A DNA stretch of 64,000 nt from Flavobacterium cupreum (lineage in GTDB: Bacteria > Bacteroidota > Bacteroidia > Flavobacteriales > Flavobacteriaceae), in the NCBI RefSeq assembly GCF_003996965.1, contig NZ_QWDM01000010.1, positions 124,001 through 188,000 of the forward strand. The letters run 5' to 3'. Under the pieces are notes generated by a model. It saw only the letters and a list, made by a program, of their open reading frames with translations, was not told the DNA's origin and made no database searches. Every line of letters begins with the position of its first letter. Position 1 is the stretch's first letter. Position numbers and translations under genes: made by a program. Of this stretch, positions 35,340-46,378 are shown piece after piece.

Positions 35340-36911
35340 TTACCAGTCGACAAAAATTACTTTGTTTTTCCAGGCCAGTTTTACGATTCCTATATTCCAG
35401 GTAATCTTATCCAGCAAGATGTCCTGTGTTTTTCTTTCTACAAGAACTTTCGGATTATCTCCGGTCAGGATTATTTTTCCGGGTCTTTGTAAATATTCAT
35501 TTTGCAGCAAGGCGACAGAGGAGTTCTTCATAACCGGCCAGTGGTCCAAAGCTGCCTGAAGCATTTCAGTACTGTGTTTTTTGAATTCTTCCGACAGTAT
35601 GATGTTTCGGTTAATGGTCTGGTTAAGCGGAATGTTGCACAGTAATTTTTCGAACAGCATTTCATTTTCATAATCCTGTTCTTTTGCTGTGGCGGTATAG
35701 TGTAAAAGATGTGCTGCAACTTCCGGATCCTTTATCGTATTGTCTTTGTTGAGTAATCCGCAATTCAGGAAAAGCTGTTTCACGAAAGGATGAATCAGAA
35801 TCAGTCCGGCATTGTTTACGTAATGATTGGCCGGGACCTCAGCAATTTCTTCCTTTAGAAATAAAGGCGATTCGAGAATTTTGGCCTCTTTGGTTTCGTC
35901 ACGATTTAAAACAGGGTTCACTGCTGCAACCTTATTTTCGGAGGCCGGGCTGTCAACCGTTTGGGAGCACGAAGGTACCGTTGTGGTATTGCTGTTTTTT
36001 TTAAGTAGCTCCAAAGCTTTTTGTGCCAGCATAGTGGTTAGTTTCAGGACTTCAGGAGCAAGATTACTCAGTACATCCAAAACGGATCTGTCTGTGATTT
36101 GCTTATTAAGTTGTTCTGCAACAAATTTCAGGTCGTATTTTCGAACCGCATCAAAAGAAGCCATCAGGAAAACTAATTTCTCTTTTACGATACTTTCGTT
36201 GTACTTTAATACTATTGACAGGACGATATCCCAAACTAGATTTCGCTGATGCAATCCTGTCTTAGATTGTGAAAGAACAGCCGTCATATTGATTTTAATC
36301 CTTTCGATATTTTTCGATATCGTTTCTTCAGCAGCTAATTCTAAAAGGAAGGTGTTTTTTAAAATAGTGAAAATCTGGTCATCTGATAATTGTTTGATAA
36401 AGCGGATTCTTATGGCACGGCTCGCTAAAGCACTCATTAATTTAACGCCAAAAGCTTTGTCTTCGATCATTTTTTCAAATGAATCTTCTGCGGTTGCTTT
36501 AGGCGTGCTTCCTGAATCATACCACCATGAATGGGTTCCGGTTTCTAAAAAACTGAAGAAGGCATTCAGGTCTTTTTCCTTATTCTTAACGAGTTTATAC
36601 TGTTCCGTATCAAGAAAACCCTGTTCCATTTGTTTCCCGATTTGTTTCCGGAACTGATCCATAATTTCAATCTTCAGGCTATTAAAATCAAGATCATGCG
36701 CTACAGCAAGATCCATGTTTAATTTTTCGATCTGAATACTATGCAAGGGCATTTTTTTATCGAGCGTATCAAAATACGTTTCTAAAAGCGGAAATAATTC
36801 TGCTTTTAGAAACGTGTCCAGATTGTCTTTTAGGAAATACGCATTTTTTTTGGAAGGCGTATTCACCTCAACAAATAACTTATTGATACTATGTCTTTCG
36901 GAGATCTGCAT
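35340..36911 (-). CDS. CIS tape-measure protein (Afp14-like)
   Basis: A 523-aa protein. The N-terminus HSINKLFVEVNTPSKKNAYF, then KAELFPLLETYFDTL and IQIEKLNMDL, is the typical opening of contractile-injection-system tape-measure proteins (CIS_TMP). The middle is helical and the C-terminus contains AGLILIHPFVKQLFLNCGLL and LPEF-like segments typical of the family. It sets tail length and sits in the tube lumen before firing. It starts directly at the stop of the 1148-aa gene (TAA followed by ATG). With 523 residues, a shorter particle than Afp would be expected if length scales as in phages. Confidence 0.85.
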   Translation of the reverse strand: MQISERHSINKLFVEVNTPSKKNAYFLKDNLDTFLKAELFPLLETYFDTLDKKMPLHSIQIEKLNMDLAVAHDLDFNSLKIEIMDQFRKQIGKQMEQGFLDTEQYKLVKNKEKDLNAFFSFLETGTHSWWYDSGSTPKATAEDSFEKMIEDKAFGVKLMSALASRAIRIRFIKQLSDDQIFTILKNTFLLELAAEETISKNIERIKINMTAVLSQSKTGLHQRNLVWDIVLSIVLKYNESIVKEKLVFLMASFDAVRKYDLKFVAEQLNKQITDRSVLDVLSNLAPEVLKLTTMLAQKALELLKKNSNTTTVPSCSQTVDSPASENKVAAVNPVLNRDETKEAKILESPLFLKEEIAEVPANHYVNNAGLILIHPFVKQLFLNCGLLNKDNTIKDPEVAAHLLHYTATAKEQDYENEMLFEKLLCNIPLNQTINRNIILSEEFKKHSTEMLQAALDHWPVMKNSSVALLQNEYLQRPGKIILTGDNPKVLVERKTQDILLDKITWNIGIVKLAWKNKVIFVDW

Positions 36912-39900
36912 TTAGGCTAAATTTTCTAATTGTAATTTGATTCCGTTTAAAATAAATTTCAATCCTTTAAATGACAGTGCCACATCTTCAAGGAATTTTT
37001 TTAGTGTTCCTTTAGGATCCGTATTGTATTTCATTTCTATAAATCCTTTTAACAGCGTTTCAAAACGGGTTGAAATGGTGGTAATCTGTTTTTCAAATTC
37101 ATTTAGCCGGTCTGGCTTCTGACATTTTAAAATATGATAAAACAGCGAGATATGGTTTTCGACAAGGAAACTCAGTATGTTTTTTTCTGTGACAGTTTTA
37201 GCATTTCGTACCGCTGATAATAAACTATCATAAACAAGGGCGGTAAACATTTCTGCCAGTTGATTATTAAATTCGCCATTTACAAAACCATCCACTTGTT
37301 TGTCAACAGTCATAAACTGTTTTTCAATCTGGTCTGTCAGATCAATAGTTTCAGGACTAAAATTTTTAAATTCGCGACGCAGTTTTATTCTTCCTATTTC
37401 TTCGATTGCTGTTTTGGTAAACGTGCTTACACTTTCCAGACATGGATTTGTTTCAACTTGTTCCTTAAGAATAATTTCTTTGGCCTCTGTGCTTTCACCG
37501 CATCTTTTATTCATTGCCGTAAGTGACACTGTGATAGATCCGCTGTCATATTTGGAGACAGAGCGAATGATTGGGTCTTTGGATTCTGTTTCTATTACTT
37601 CTCCCGAAATGTCCCACACATATCTTTCTGCATCTGCAGCATTATTGGTGAGGATAAGATCGTCGCCTTTTATCGCATAATTAAAGCGTGCTAACGGCGG
37701 ATTTTGCAGGGTAATGACAAGATCTGTAGGTTTACCATTCGCCAGTATAATGACTTTGTCTACATTTTCAGGAACATCATAACCAATAAAAACATATTGG
37801 CCTGAATCATCCTGAGAAACACCGTGACCACTTAAGATTACCTTGTTTTTGGATTCGATGGTAAGAACATAGGGTGTATCGTCATTTCTGCAGATATATT
37901 TACTTTCAATGCTAACCCTGATATCCGTAATTTCAAAAACGACCGAATGTTTTACGGTATAACTGCAATTTCCATTTTCGCCCACAACAGTTACAGGAAA
38001 AGAAAAACCTTCTTTAACAGGCAATTCATAAGTATAAATACGCTGCATTTTTGTCTCGTTGGTAATGACTTTTTCGCTTCCGTCGCCAAAATCCCAGCTG
38101 TATTTCATGCCTTCCTGATTTTCTCCGGTAATGGTAAAATCAGCCGTAACTTCATTGGTTGTATCTGATTTTGTGATGTCAATTGTAAAATCAAATTTTG
38201 GCTTTCTAAAAATGGTTACTTCACATTTTGTTTCAAAATTATTAACCGTAAAAGAGATGGGTTTCCCTATCAGTTCTTCGCTGACCAGTTTTGGATCAAA
38301 TATAAATTCGCCATATTCATTGGTGGTAACCCCTCCGTTTAAATCTTCGTCGATATCCGCTTTTACAAAACCTCCGGTTGGGGTAACATGAAATAGATAA
38401 TACGGACTTGTTTCATCAAAACAGAGTTTGTTTACCGGTAAAGACAGCGTGATGAAGTTATCATCGCAGCATAAATAAGGCAACGTAAAGTCGGCTACTA
38501 TTGGATTCAATACAATCGATTCGCCATTATCGCCCTCTTTTTCAAAATCACCGGCCAGGGAGTTCCCGCGTGGAAATTCATACGGATATCCATACCCATA
38601 ATAGTACGGATACTGGCTGTATTCGCCTTCGATATAAATCATGACAAAAGTACCGCCGGGTGCTACACCGCCTTTATGCTCGTAGCCATGGTTTTTGTTG
38701 AGGTAGTACGAGGTGAAGTTCTCCATCACTTCCTGTGCTTCGTAGGCATTTATGGCCAGTACCGCTACATTAAATCCCAGACCATTCTGACGTCTGATGT
38801 CCTGAATGGTTTTGAGGGCCTCTTTGTAATTTTTTCCGTGATGCCCTTCAATTCTATAGAAATCATGGTCTTCCCTGATTTCCAGCGGACGTTTTGTATT
38901 TAAAAGGTTGTCGTGATAACTCCTGTTGCTGCGTTGTTTTCCTAAGGCTGTTTTTTCGTAGTCCCAAAGTTCAATAAGGTGATTCCCCACATTGTTATAA
39001 AACGGAATCGCTTTTTTACCCAAAACGCCTAATTCAAAACTCGGTGTAATTTTTATGGCATTGTAATTAACATTATAATTGGCCAGGAGTTGCACACAGC
39101 GTTTGATAAGGCTGTACAGTTGCTGTACGTCTGTATTTTTTCCGTAGCAGATTTTGATTTCCTTGCCTTCCAGATCGATGACAAATTCGGCTATTGTTTC
39201 TTCTGTACCAGGTTCCGTAAGCGGATCCAGTGTTAAACAATCGTTGCGCGTCGTCAGGTTTTGACCCGTAAGCAAAGGCGATTTGTAAAAAGCGTGTCGG
39301 TATTCAAAGCAAGGTCCGGTTTTTAGGACTTCTCCAAGCATTAAGTGTTTAGGGAACGATGTAATGTCCGGACAGCAAAATTCACCATCCATATTCGCTA
39401 GCAGAAGCTTTATCTCGTTGTACGTATCTATCAAATCGTTGAGAAGATCATATCGGTACTGAAAATCCGGAGGGACATTATTTTCGTTGAAACTGTATAA
39501 TTCGTTGAGGTTTTTTTTAATGGAGGCCAGCATGAGCGGCATTTGTAAACCGTTCAGCAGGATTTCAAAACCATCACGCAGTTTGTTCACTACATTGTTT
39601 TTAAAGATACCATTGGTGAATTTCTTTTTTACTTCATAATAATTGGTGAAGTTTTCCGGCTGCAGTACGATGCGGTTGGACAGGATTTCGGGTAGTTTAT
39701 GGTACAGGTTAGCGAAATTGGTGGCCGTAATAATTGTATCATTGCTGTTTATTTGTGCGGCCACAGCTTTGCTCACCAATAGCGCTTTGTGATTGCCAAT
39801 GATTTCCAATCCCTGGTTATCACACGAAAGACTGACGCAGAGATCAAGGTCTTTTTCATACGATTCTAAATACAATAGTGCTACGGCATCATTGACATCC

Positions 39901-40358
39901 AGTCCCGTATTGTCTTTCAGGTATTGTATGGGGAAAGTATTGGCATTATCAAGTACCTGCTGTTCGTAGGTCAGGAGTTCGAAGATTTCAAGCTGCTCAC
40001 TGCCATTGTAGAAATACGGTTTGTAGGCTGCCTTTTTATTGTCGTGTATTTTATAATGCGTGTATTGTTTGCTTTCAAAATCAATAATTTTTCCACCATT
40101 CGGAATTGTATTGTAGAGGTGAAAAAGATCACCATCAGTAGTTATTCCGCTGCCTTGTGTTATGGAGATGAGTTTTGCAGCCGGATCATAAGAAACCTGG
40201 AAACCGCAAATGATTCCCACGCCACTAAGACCAATTCTGGAAATACGGTCCTGATCATCAAAATAATCTACAATCTCGTTAAGATGTCCTTCTGTAAGTA
40301 CCTGGTTTTTTGTAAATTTTCGGTACAGCGTTATTATGGTTGAAAGTTTTGCTAACAT
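36912..40358 (-). CDS. Large PKD-domain structural protein of the eCIS
   Basis: A 1148-aa protein without signal peptide. The first ~550 residues open with ITLYRKFTKNQVLTEGHLNE and look like a baseplate or fibre adaptor. Around 560-680 is a Tyr/Gly-rich stretch (YPYYYGYGYPYEFPRG). Residues ~680-980 are beta-sandwich domains, including a PKD domain with YSWDFGDGSEKV and a second Ig/PKD-like copy around YVWDISGEVIE. The last ~150 residues are helical. No Afp/PVC gene has this architecture; it holds the position of Afp13, the fibre. Target binding or particle decoration is my inference. It lies 12 bp after the Afp12-like gene. Confidence 0.75.
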   Translation of the reverse strand: MLAKLSTIITLYRKFTKNQVLTEGHLNEIVDYFDDQDRISRIGLSGVGIICGFQVSYDPAAKLISITQGSGITTDGDLFHLYNTIPNGGKIIDFESKQYTHYKIHDNKKAAYKPYFYNGSEQLEIFELLTYEQQVLDNANTFPIQYLKDNTGLDVNDAVALLYLESYEKDLDLCVSLSCDNQGLEIIGNHKALLVSKAVAAQINSNDTIITATNFANLYHKLPEILSNRIVLQPENFTNYYEVKKKFTNGIFKNNVVNKLRDGFEILLNGLQMPLMLASIKKNLNELYSFNENNVPPDFQYRYDLLNDLIDTYNEIKLLLANMDGEFCCPDITSFPKHLMLGEVLKTGPCFEYRHAFYKSPLLTGQNLTTRNDCLTLDPLTEPGTEETIAEFVIDLEGKEIKICYGKNTDVQQLYSLIKRCVQLLANYNVNYNAIKITPSFELGVLGKKAIPFYNNVGNHLIELWDYEKTALGKQRSNRSYHDNLLNTKRPLEIREDHDFYRIEGHHGKNYKEALKTIQDIRRQNGLGFNVAVLAINAYEAQEVMENFTSYYLNKNHGYEHKGGVAPGGTFVMIYIEGEYSQYPYYYGYGYPYEFPRGNSLAGDFEKEGDNGESIVLNPIVADFTLPYLCCDDNFITLSLPVNKLCFDETSPYYLFHVTPTGGFVKADIDEDLNGGVTTNEYGEFIFDPKLVSEELIGKPISFTVNNFETKCEVTIFRKPKFDFTIDITKSDTTNEVTADFTITGENQEGMKYSWDFGDGSEKVITNETKMQRIYTYELPVKEGFSFPVTVVGENGNCSYTVKHSVVFEITDIRVSIESKYICRNDDTPYVLTIESKNKVILSGHGVSQDDSGQYVFIGYDVPENVDKVIILANGKPTDLVITLQNPPLARFNYAIKGDDLILTNNAADAERYVWDISGEVIETESKDPIIRSVSKYDSGSITVSLTAMNKRCGESTEAKEIILKEQVETNPCLESVSTFTKTAIEEIGRIKLRREFKNFSPETIDLTDQIEKQFMTVDKQVDGFVNGEFNNQLAEMFTALVYDSLLSAVRNAKTVTEKNILSFLVENHISLFYHILKCQKPDRLNEFEKQITTISTRFETLLKGFIEMKYNTDPKGTLKKFLEDVALSFKGLKFILNGIKLQLENLA

Positions 40359-40370
40359 GTTGAATGGTAT

Positions 40371-43073
40371 TTATAGTGATCCTAAATTTGTTTTTCCTAG
40401 TATTATTTTTTCGAATTGATTTTCATTTTCGTCGCTGCAATCAAATAGTCTTCCCGTAGGATATAGATTGCTGAGGCTGGATAGGGATTTAATAAAGGGT
40501 ATTAATTCTGTTTCCGGTTGTTCCTGGTTCAGTACGGTTTTAGCAAACAAATAGGCTTTGTAAGTGTTTTCAAGCTGTAAAAGTTCATTTTCTGCCGGGT
40601 TTTCGATTTCATTTTTCCGATGTCCGATCCAGCAGATTTTTGCCAGTACATGTGCCGGTAATTCTTCCTTGATTACTTTTTCCATATAATTCCTGAAATC
40701 GGTATTGGCGAAGCGAAGGGTATATCCGGGCAATACAATACTCACACGATAGGAGTAGGGGTCCAGAGGTTCGCAGTTTTTGCACTCATCGGTACAAATC
40801 GGTAAAAAGGTTTCCGGATTTACCGTAGTCAGATTCACATCCGGGCGAAGCATCATGTGTTCGACTATAAACATTCCTTCCTCTGTAAAAACTTCTTTCA
40901 TGAAATAAATCAGGTCCAGAATAGATTGTTTTACTTCCTCGAGGGTGTCATAGTACGTATAGCGTTTTGCAATAATCCGGTCGGCATTGTCTTCGTCTTT
41001 TATTAGCGGATTAATAATATCATACGAATATTTACCGGAATCGGCCTGATGAATCTGAATGTTATCAATAATTTCAGGATCCGAAATTCCGTTTTTAAAG
41101 GCCTCTTCCACATTATATTCACGAGTCTGGATAATTTGCAAAACGGCAAAATACAATTCCCTGTTGGCGGCTGAGGTATCGTAATACTCGTCGGTTGCCG
41201 AAAGGATGATATTGTTTTCCGTATCCCTGATTCTCCATCGGTAGACCAGCTGATTGTCGGAATCGATAAAGTGGTATAAATCAACAAATGAATCTGAAAG
41301 GTGTCTGCGGTTGTAATCTTTGATGCCCAGCAGTCTTGAAATTCGCTTTTTTACGCCCGAAACATTATCGGTATCCCATAATTTGCTATTCGGCTGTTTG
41401 TAATAATTAAAAGAGTTGCCGCGGTTTTTGCTTACGATTTTATAATCTTTCAGAAAGTCTTCTTTGGTTTTCAGGACCACTTCGTCTGTAGCTGCACCGT
41501 ATATGCTTTTGTTGATGAAAACATATTCGGAAAAACGTTCTGCAAAACGCCCTAAAAGGTGGTCCAGAATATTATTTCTTCTGTCAATATTATTGTCCAG
41601 TTGTTTAAAAAGTATTTCAGTCAGATATTCATCATTGTTTTCAGGATAATCGCTTACCAGTTCACTTAGTCCGTCGATATCTTTTATCGCCTGGGTAAAG
41701 AAGGTTTTGGTAAGATTGCCGCTTACCGAAAGCATTTCATTCACCTGACCTAAATGTTTAAAATAGCTGCCCAAAATCTGATCAAAAAACAAGAGATAGC
41801 CTTTAAGTTGTTTCGCTTGAGATTTTCGGGTTACGGTGGCTCTTGTTGGCAAACCATTTTCGCCAATCCCGTAGGTATCCGGAAAATCGTTTTGTATGGT
41901 AGTATAACTTTCTATGTCAAGATAGTTGCCATTCGGCAGTTTTAGTTCTTTATTATGACCTGAAAAATCGGTGGCTTCGTCTTTGGCCGCTTCAAATTCA
42001 TCCAGATACAGCTGTACTTGCGTTTTGTTGATATTCAGCGGCAGCAGGCCTTTGTTATAATTGAAAACACTTTTATAACAGATTACAGGTTTTTGGTATT
42101 CTTTGAGGCAGATCAGCCATTGATTGGCATCCGGTTCGCCGTCACCGCAATTTCCGAGGGAGATGTCTTTGATGGTGATCACTCCGGGAACATTCATTAT
42201 TAATTTTATAATATCCGATAATCGTACTTCACTGGTCAGTTCCGCTTCGATCAGCTCTTTGGTATCTATAAAACCATTTTCCAGAATAGGCCCGTCAAAA
42301 ATTTCCAGGGAAGTATATCCCTTATCCATCATTTGCTGCACCGAATAGAAATTGACTGTTGTTGATAAATAACCATCCAGTGCCTGTAAGACAAGCGCAT
42401 GCACCATCTCTTCATCGGCCTGGGTATCTACCTCAATGCTGGCACAGATTTTTATCGGATATTCATCTACTTTTATAATATTGATCAGGTCCTCGCACAG
42501 ATTCCTGTTGGCATGGTATTTTGCTCTTATTTTTTCTTTGACACTATTGATTTCAGAAGGCTTTTTGCTTTCAAAATCTACATAAAGGTCATATAATCCT
42601 TTAAGCTCAAACTGTTTTTTAAAGCCTCTCGGCACTTCAGTAAAATCTTTATAATCATAAGACAGCTTATCCTCTTTGCAATTGACATACACTGTTTTTT
42701 TGTGTTTGGCCGGCCAGCAATTTTTAACACCGTCAATATCGATAAACAGCTTTCTGTAATCGAGGGCCGTTACCGGACTTGTCGGCAGTACCTCGGAGGC
42801 TTTAAAAAACTGCGAAGCAATGCCTTTACTCTTTTGGTCGGAGGCGAGAATATTTTCGATCGGAAGATCCATTCGCATGCCAAGATCGGTTATGGCGTAG
42901 CAAAGCATCTCCAGCATTGTGATACCCGGATCATGCGAGTTAAAATCAGTCCATAATCTGCCCCCAAGCTGTTCGATATACGCAATACCTTTTTTTCTCA
43001 GGTAAAAGAAATCCAGGTCGTCCTCGGTGGCGACTTTTTTCGGAATAGTGCTATGTGGATTTAGTATTGACAT
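40371..43073 (-). CDS. eCIS baseplate protein (Afp12-like)
   Basis: A 900-aa protein with no signal peptide. The N-terminal DFFYLRKKGIAYIEQLGGRL, then WTDFNSHDPGITMLEMLCYA, is the motif at the start of Afp11/Afp12-type wedge proteins. The second half has a helical Arg-rich stretch and a C-terminal part with PYSYRVSIVLPGYTLRF and LPAHVLAKICWIGH. It likely forms part of the baseplate wedge with the gpJ-like protein encoded just upstream. Their frames overlap by 13 bp, consistent with coupled translation. Confidence 0.85.
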   Translation of the reverse strand: MSILNPHSTIPKKVATEDDLDFFYLRKKGIAYIEQLGGRLWTDFNSHDPGITMLEMLCYAITDLGMRMDLPIENILASDQKSKGIASQFFKASEVLPTSPVTALDYRKLFIDIDGVKNCWPAKHKKTVYVNCKEDKLSYDYKDFTEVPRGFKKQFELKGLYDLYVDFESKKPSEINSVKEKIRAKYHANRNLCEDLINIIKVDEYPIKICASIEVDTQADEEMVHALVLQALDGYLSTTVNFYSVQQMMDKGYTSLEIFDGPILENGFIDTKELIEAELTSEVRLSDIIKLIMNVPGVITIKDISLGNCGDGEPDANQWLICLKEYQKPVICYKSVFNYNKGLLPLNINKTQVQLYLDEFEAAKDEATDFSGHNKELKLPNGNYLDIESYTTIQNDFPDTYGIGENGLPTRATVTRKSQAKQLKGYLLFFDQILGSYFKHLGQVNEMLSVSGNLTKTFFTQAIKDIDGLSELVSDYPENNDEYLTEILFKQLDNNIDRRNNILDHLLGRFAERFSEYVFINKSIYGAATDEVVLKTKEDFLKDYKIVSKNRGNSFNYYKQPNSKLWDTDNVSGVKKRISRLLGIKDYNRRHLSDSFVDLYHFIDSDNQLVYRWRIRDTENNIILSATDEYYDTSAANRELYFAVLQIIQTREYNVEEAFKNGISDPEIIDNIQIHQADSGKYSYDIINPLIKDEDNADRIIAKRYTYYDTLEEVKQSILDLIYFMKEVFTEEGMFIVEHMMLRPDVNLTTVNPETFLPICTDECKNCEPLDPYSYRVSIVLPGYTLRFANTDFRNYMEKVIKEELPAHVLAKICWIGHRKNEIENPAENELLQLENTYKAYLFAKTVLNQEQPETELIPFIKSLSSLSNLYPTGRLFDCSDENENQFEKIILGKTNLGSL

Positions 43074-46000
43074 GTTTCTGGTGCTTGAATATTAGGAATT
43101 TTACAAGTTTTTATATCGGTAGAAATAATATGGTTTTTTACCGATACAAGAATGCGTTTTGGGTTCGATGGCGACACTACAGGTAAAAATTCAAGTGCAG
43201 CCTGATAAGCAGGATCGTTTACATTTTCGGGTTCTGTAGGATCTTCCAGTTTAGCCATTTCCAGTTCGGCCAGATAGTCTACATAATATAATTTTTCGAT
43301 GTAGTCTATCACGGTGCTTCGGTGCAGCTCAATTCCGAAAAGAATGTCCTGAGAGGTGTCAAATGCCCACGGGGACAGGAATTTTGCAATATCCTCATTC
43401 AGTTGTTTTTTATAAAAATTCTCATCGTATTCCGCATAAAAACGGACACTTAATTTCACGACGACTTTTTCATACTCCGGATTAATGACCACTGCCTCTA
43501 CATGCATGCTGTTCAGGTTGCTGATGTAATGCTGAATTTTATTTAAGGTTGCCGTACTCACTCTCGGCTCATAGATATCAAATACATTTTTGTTTATAAT
43601 ATCCGGCACTACAATAAGCGTTACATCGCCTGGTGAAAGAAAGGAATTGTTAGCGTTATTGGTATGGTTCAGGCATTTTACGCGGAATACTTCGGGAAAT
43701 TCCTGAAGGATCAAATGCTCATAATCCCAAAGTGTGATGGCCCTGTTTTTGTGGCGCAGGCGTTCGCTTACACGTTTGTAATACGTATCATCCGACTCCT
43801 GCGGTTTTCCGTTAAAAGAATTAAAAGGCTGTGATACACTTTTAACCTGTGTTATTCTGGTAATAAGTTTCGAAATCGTTTCGGCAGGCAGTCCTTTTTC
43901 CAGATGCGACAATTCATTGTCATTGTCGAAAAATTCAGCGGTAACAACCTGTGTTTTTATATCGATTACTTTGCAGACGGCATCATACGCCTTATGCATT
44001 TTTGCTTTGATCCAGATGAGGTTGTCCGGCAATAAAGTATTGTTTTTTGTGGCCTGCTTTGGAATATTAAATTTCAGGATACCGGACTTTAAAAAATTAT
44101 CTATGGAATTTCCCAGAATATCATTGTCAAGATTTTTCCACTGGTTATCGCAAAGAACAAACCATTCTACTTTTTGTTTTCCCGTAAAGGATTCCGCCAG
44201 CGGATTTTCACTTCCTTCCAGAATCTGAAACAATAAAGCCACCTGCTGTGAAGTTTCTGCTTCATCAAGGCCGATATAAAATTCGCCGCCATTACAATAA
44301 TCAGGAACCAGACGGCTTGCAATTGTGCTAGTGCCCTCAAGAACCGCTTTTTGTCTAGCCAGCTTTTTTAGATAAGAATGCTCTTCACCCTGACCGAAAG
44401 GGGCTTCATGAAATAACTTTATTCGTTCTGTCCCGAATTGTTCCTCGGTTTCATTAGTGAAATTGGTGGTTTCCTCTGCTGTATAATTCAAACTGATCGA
44501 TTCTGCAAAGGGCGTATACGCTTCATTTGGAATAAGCGTTTCGGGAATTTTGCTCATGATGGCGAGCGTATATATTTTTGGATATAAAGCATGCAGGAAG
44601 GACTGGTTTAAAGTCAGTCGGATGGGGCCGCTTTTATCCACATCATAAGTGTTTCCTGCCACGGAGAAGATGGTTTGATACAACGCATCTTTCTTTGCGA
44701 ACAATACTGTTTCTTTACTTTTTTCCTCCCAGTTTTCTTTATTTAATACAGAAACTGTCGCTTTAAAATAAGCATCCGAATCTACAATAAGATCTGATGT
44801 ATTCGAATTCAGGACAAGCTTGCCTTTCTCCGGAGTCTCAGCGGGAATATTTTCTTTTGGTTGTGGATCTTCCGGCTGGTTGGCAGACAATTCCTTTACG
44901 ATTTCTTCGGTAAACATTCCCTGATAAAAAATGTTTTTGCTTATGGTCGTAAGATATTTGCTTTTGTAAGCATCATAGTGAGTCTGGAAAGAAGCTGGCG
45001 TATTTTTCCAATTGATCGTAATGTCAACATTTTTCCATTTTTTCGAAAAGATCTCCGGATAATTAATCAGAAAGGAGGAACCTTTAACGGGTTGTGTCGT
45101 AAAAGGATAGAAAGGTTTGGCGGCGTTTAGCAGACCAGTGTCGCTTTCCAGTGCTAAAGATTTAACATCTTTTACGGCTACCTTTACGATAATGTCACTG
45201 ATGGTTTTGGTCACTAAATTTCGGAATAAATAATGCCCCTTTTTATTTTCGGTATGAATTAAAAATCGGATGACAGGCTGCGTCACGGCGAAAGATTCAC
45301 CCAGTATTTTCTCATTGTAATTGACAATAGCCGGAGTGTCTTTTGGAATCTGAAAGACAAGTTTTAACTGATTTCCTGAAATAGCTGATGCAGCAGCTGC
45401 ACCATTCAGTTTAAAATCACCCAGCCATTCTTTTTCGCCACTGCAAAAAATACTGATGTTATCGGTAAGATCGTTCACGGTAAAAGGCCCGGATTGAAAA
45501 TTAAAGGCCTCCTTAAAAGTGATGGTGATGTCAATATTTCTTTCTCCTTCCTGTAATTCCAATAGGGGAGAAGCGATGGCAAATCCCAGTTTGGCCGCTG
45601 GCAGTTCCGTATATTTTTCTTCGGCAGAGGTATAGCCGAAAGGCAGCCAGTATTGTGATCCCTCTTTGAGGCTTTCACCTTTTCCGTCGAGTGAATTAGC
45701 CACAGCACTGAATTTTATTTCACCTAATTTAATGTCATTATATACACTTTTTAGTTGTGTAATCTGAGCTTTATTGGCAATTAGTTCCTCGGTAGTTTTA
45801 TAAATAAGTTTGTTTCCTTCAGCATCTTTTCCGGCATCTAACTGCGTTTTTGATGCAATTCGTTCTTCGGTACTTTTTTTGGCCAGTTCAAAAATAATAT
45901 GCACTTTATCAGCTCTTGCCGGAAGTTTTTCGATTTGAAGGATGTCTTTATAAAAGAAATCGAGGTGTTTTTTTGTAATTGAATTGAAACGTGTTTTAGA

Positions 46001-46378
46001 GAATTCCAATAGCTTTAGGAAACACACAAAAAGCGTCATATGCGGAGTCAGCGTACCTTCAAATTCAATGTCTTTGAGTATTTTTGATATATTTTGTTTT
46101 AAGGCGGTATAAGGTTTGTCTTTTCTGTACGGAATATCGTTTGGTAAACCAAAGTGGTTAAAAATCTCCTGCCAGTTACCGGATGCATTTTCGCTGTCGT
46201 TGGTCTCAAAAAAATTAACCTGTTTAGCGAAGTTATAGGTAAAGAGTAACCAGTCCTCCATATCAAAGTCGTGGAGCTCCAGGTTTTCGGGATCGAGAAT
46301 AGAATTCAGCCGATCGCCCTGGTCTGTACCATTTCTTTTAAATAATATATCGTTTGTATGGTCGCTGTTGTTACACAT
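43061..46378 (-). CDS. eCIS baseplate J-like protein (Afp11-like)
   Basis: An 1105-aa protein. The C-terminal third has gpJ/Afp11 features (ESDDTYYKRVSERLRHKNRA, then ITLWDYEHLILQEFPEVFRV, VTLIVVPDI). The N-terminal two thirds are family-typical helical and beta-sandwich domains with QIEKLPARADKVHIIFELA. It is the main wedge component that links the hub to the sheath. It is separated from gp25 by 514 bp of repeats, the only large gap in the cluster, so it may have its own promoter there. Confidence 0.87.
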   Translation of the reverse strand: MCNNSDHTNDILFKRNGTDQGDRLNSILDPENLELHDFDMEDWLLFTYNFAKQVNFFETNDSENASGNWQEIFNHFGLPNDIPYRKDKPYTALKQNISKILKDIEFEGTLTPHMTLFVCFLKLLEFSKTRFNSITKKHLDFFYKDILQIEKLPARADKVHIIFELAKKSTEERIASKTQLDAGKDAEGNKLIYKTTEELIANKAQITQLKSVYNDIKLGEIKFSAVANSLDGKGESLKEGSQYWLPFGYTSAEEKYTELPAAKLGFAIASPLLELQEGERNIDITITFKEAFNFQSGPFTVNDLTDNISIFCSGEKEWLGDFKLNGAAAASAISGNQLKLVFQIPKDTPAIVNYNEKILGESFAVTQPVIRFLIHTENKKGHYLFRNLVTKTISDIIVKVAVKDVKSLALESDTGLLNAAKPFYPFTTQPVKGSSFLINYPEIFSKKWKNVDITINWKNTPASFQTHYDAYKSKYLTTISKNIFYQGMFTEEIVKELSANQPEDPQPKENIPAETPEKGKLVLNSNTSDLIVDSDAYFKATVSVLNKENWEEKSKETVLFAKKDALYQTIFSVAGNTYDVDKSGPIRLTLNQSFLHALYPKIYTLAIMSKIPETLIPNEAYTPFAESISLNYTAEETTNFTNETEEQFGTERIKLFHEAPFGQGEEHSYLKKLARQKAVLEGTSTIASRLVPDYCNGGEFYIGLDEAETSQQVALLFQILEGSENPLAESFTGKQKVEWFVLCDNQWKNLDNDILGNSIDNFLKSGILKFNIPKQATKNNTLLPDNLIWIKAKMHKAYDAVCKVIDIKTQVVTAEFFDNDNELSHLEKGLPAETISKLITRITQVKSVSQPFNSFNGKPQESDDTYYKRVSERLRHKNRAITLWDYEHLILQEFPEVFRVKCLNHTNNANNSFLSPGDVTLIVVPDIINKNVFDIYEPRVSTATLNKIQHYISNLNSMHVEAVVINPEYEKVVVKLSVRFYAEYDENFYKKQLNEDIAKFLSPWAFDTSQDILFGIELHRSTVIDYIEKLYYVDYLAELEMAKLEDPTEPENVNDPAYQAALEFLPVVSPSNPKRILVSVKNHIISTDIKTCKIPNIQAPETCQY

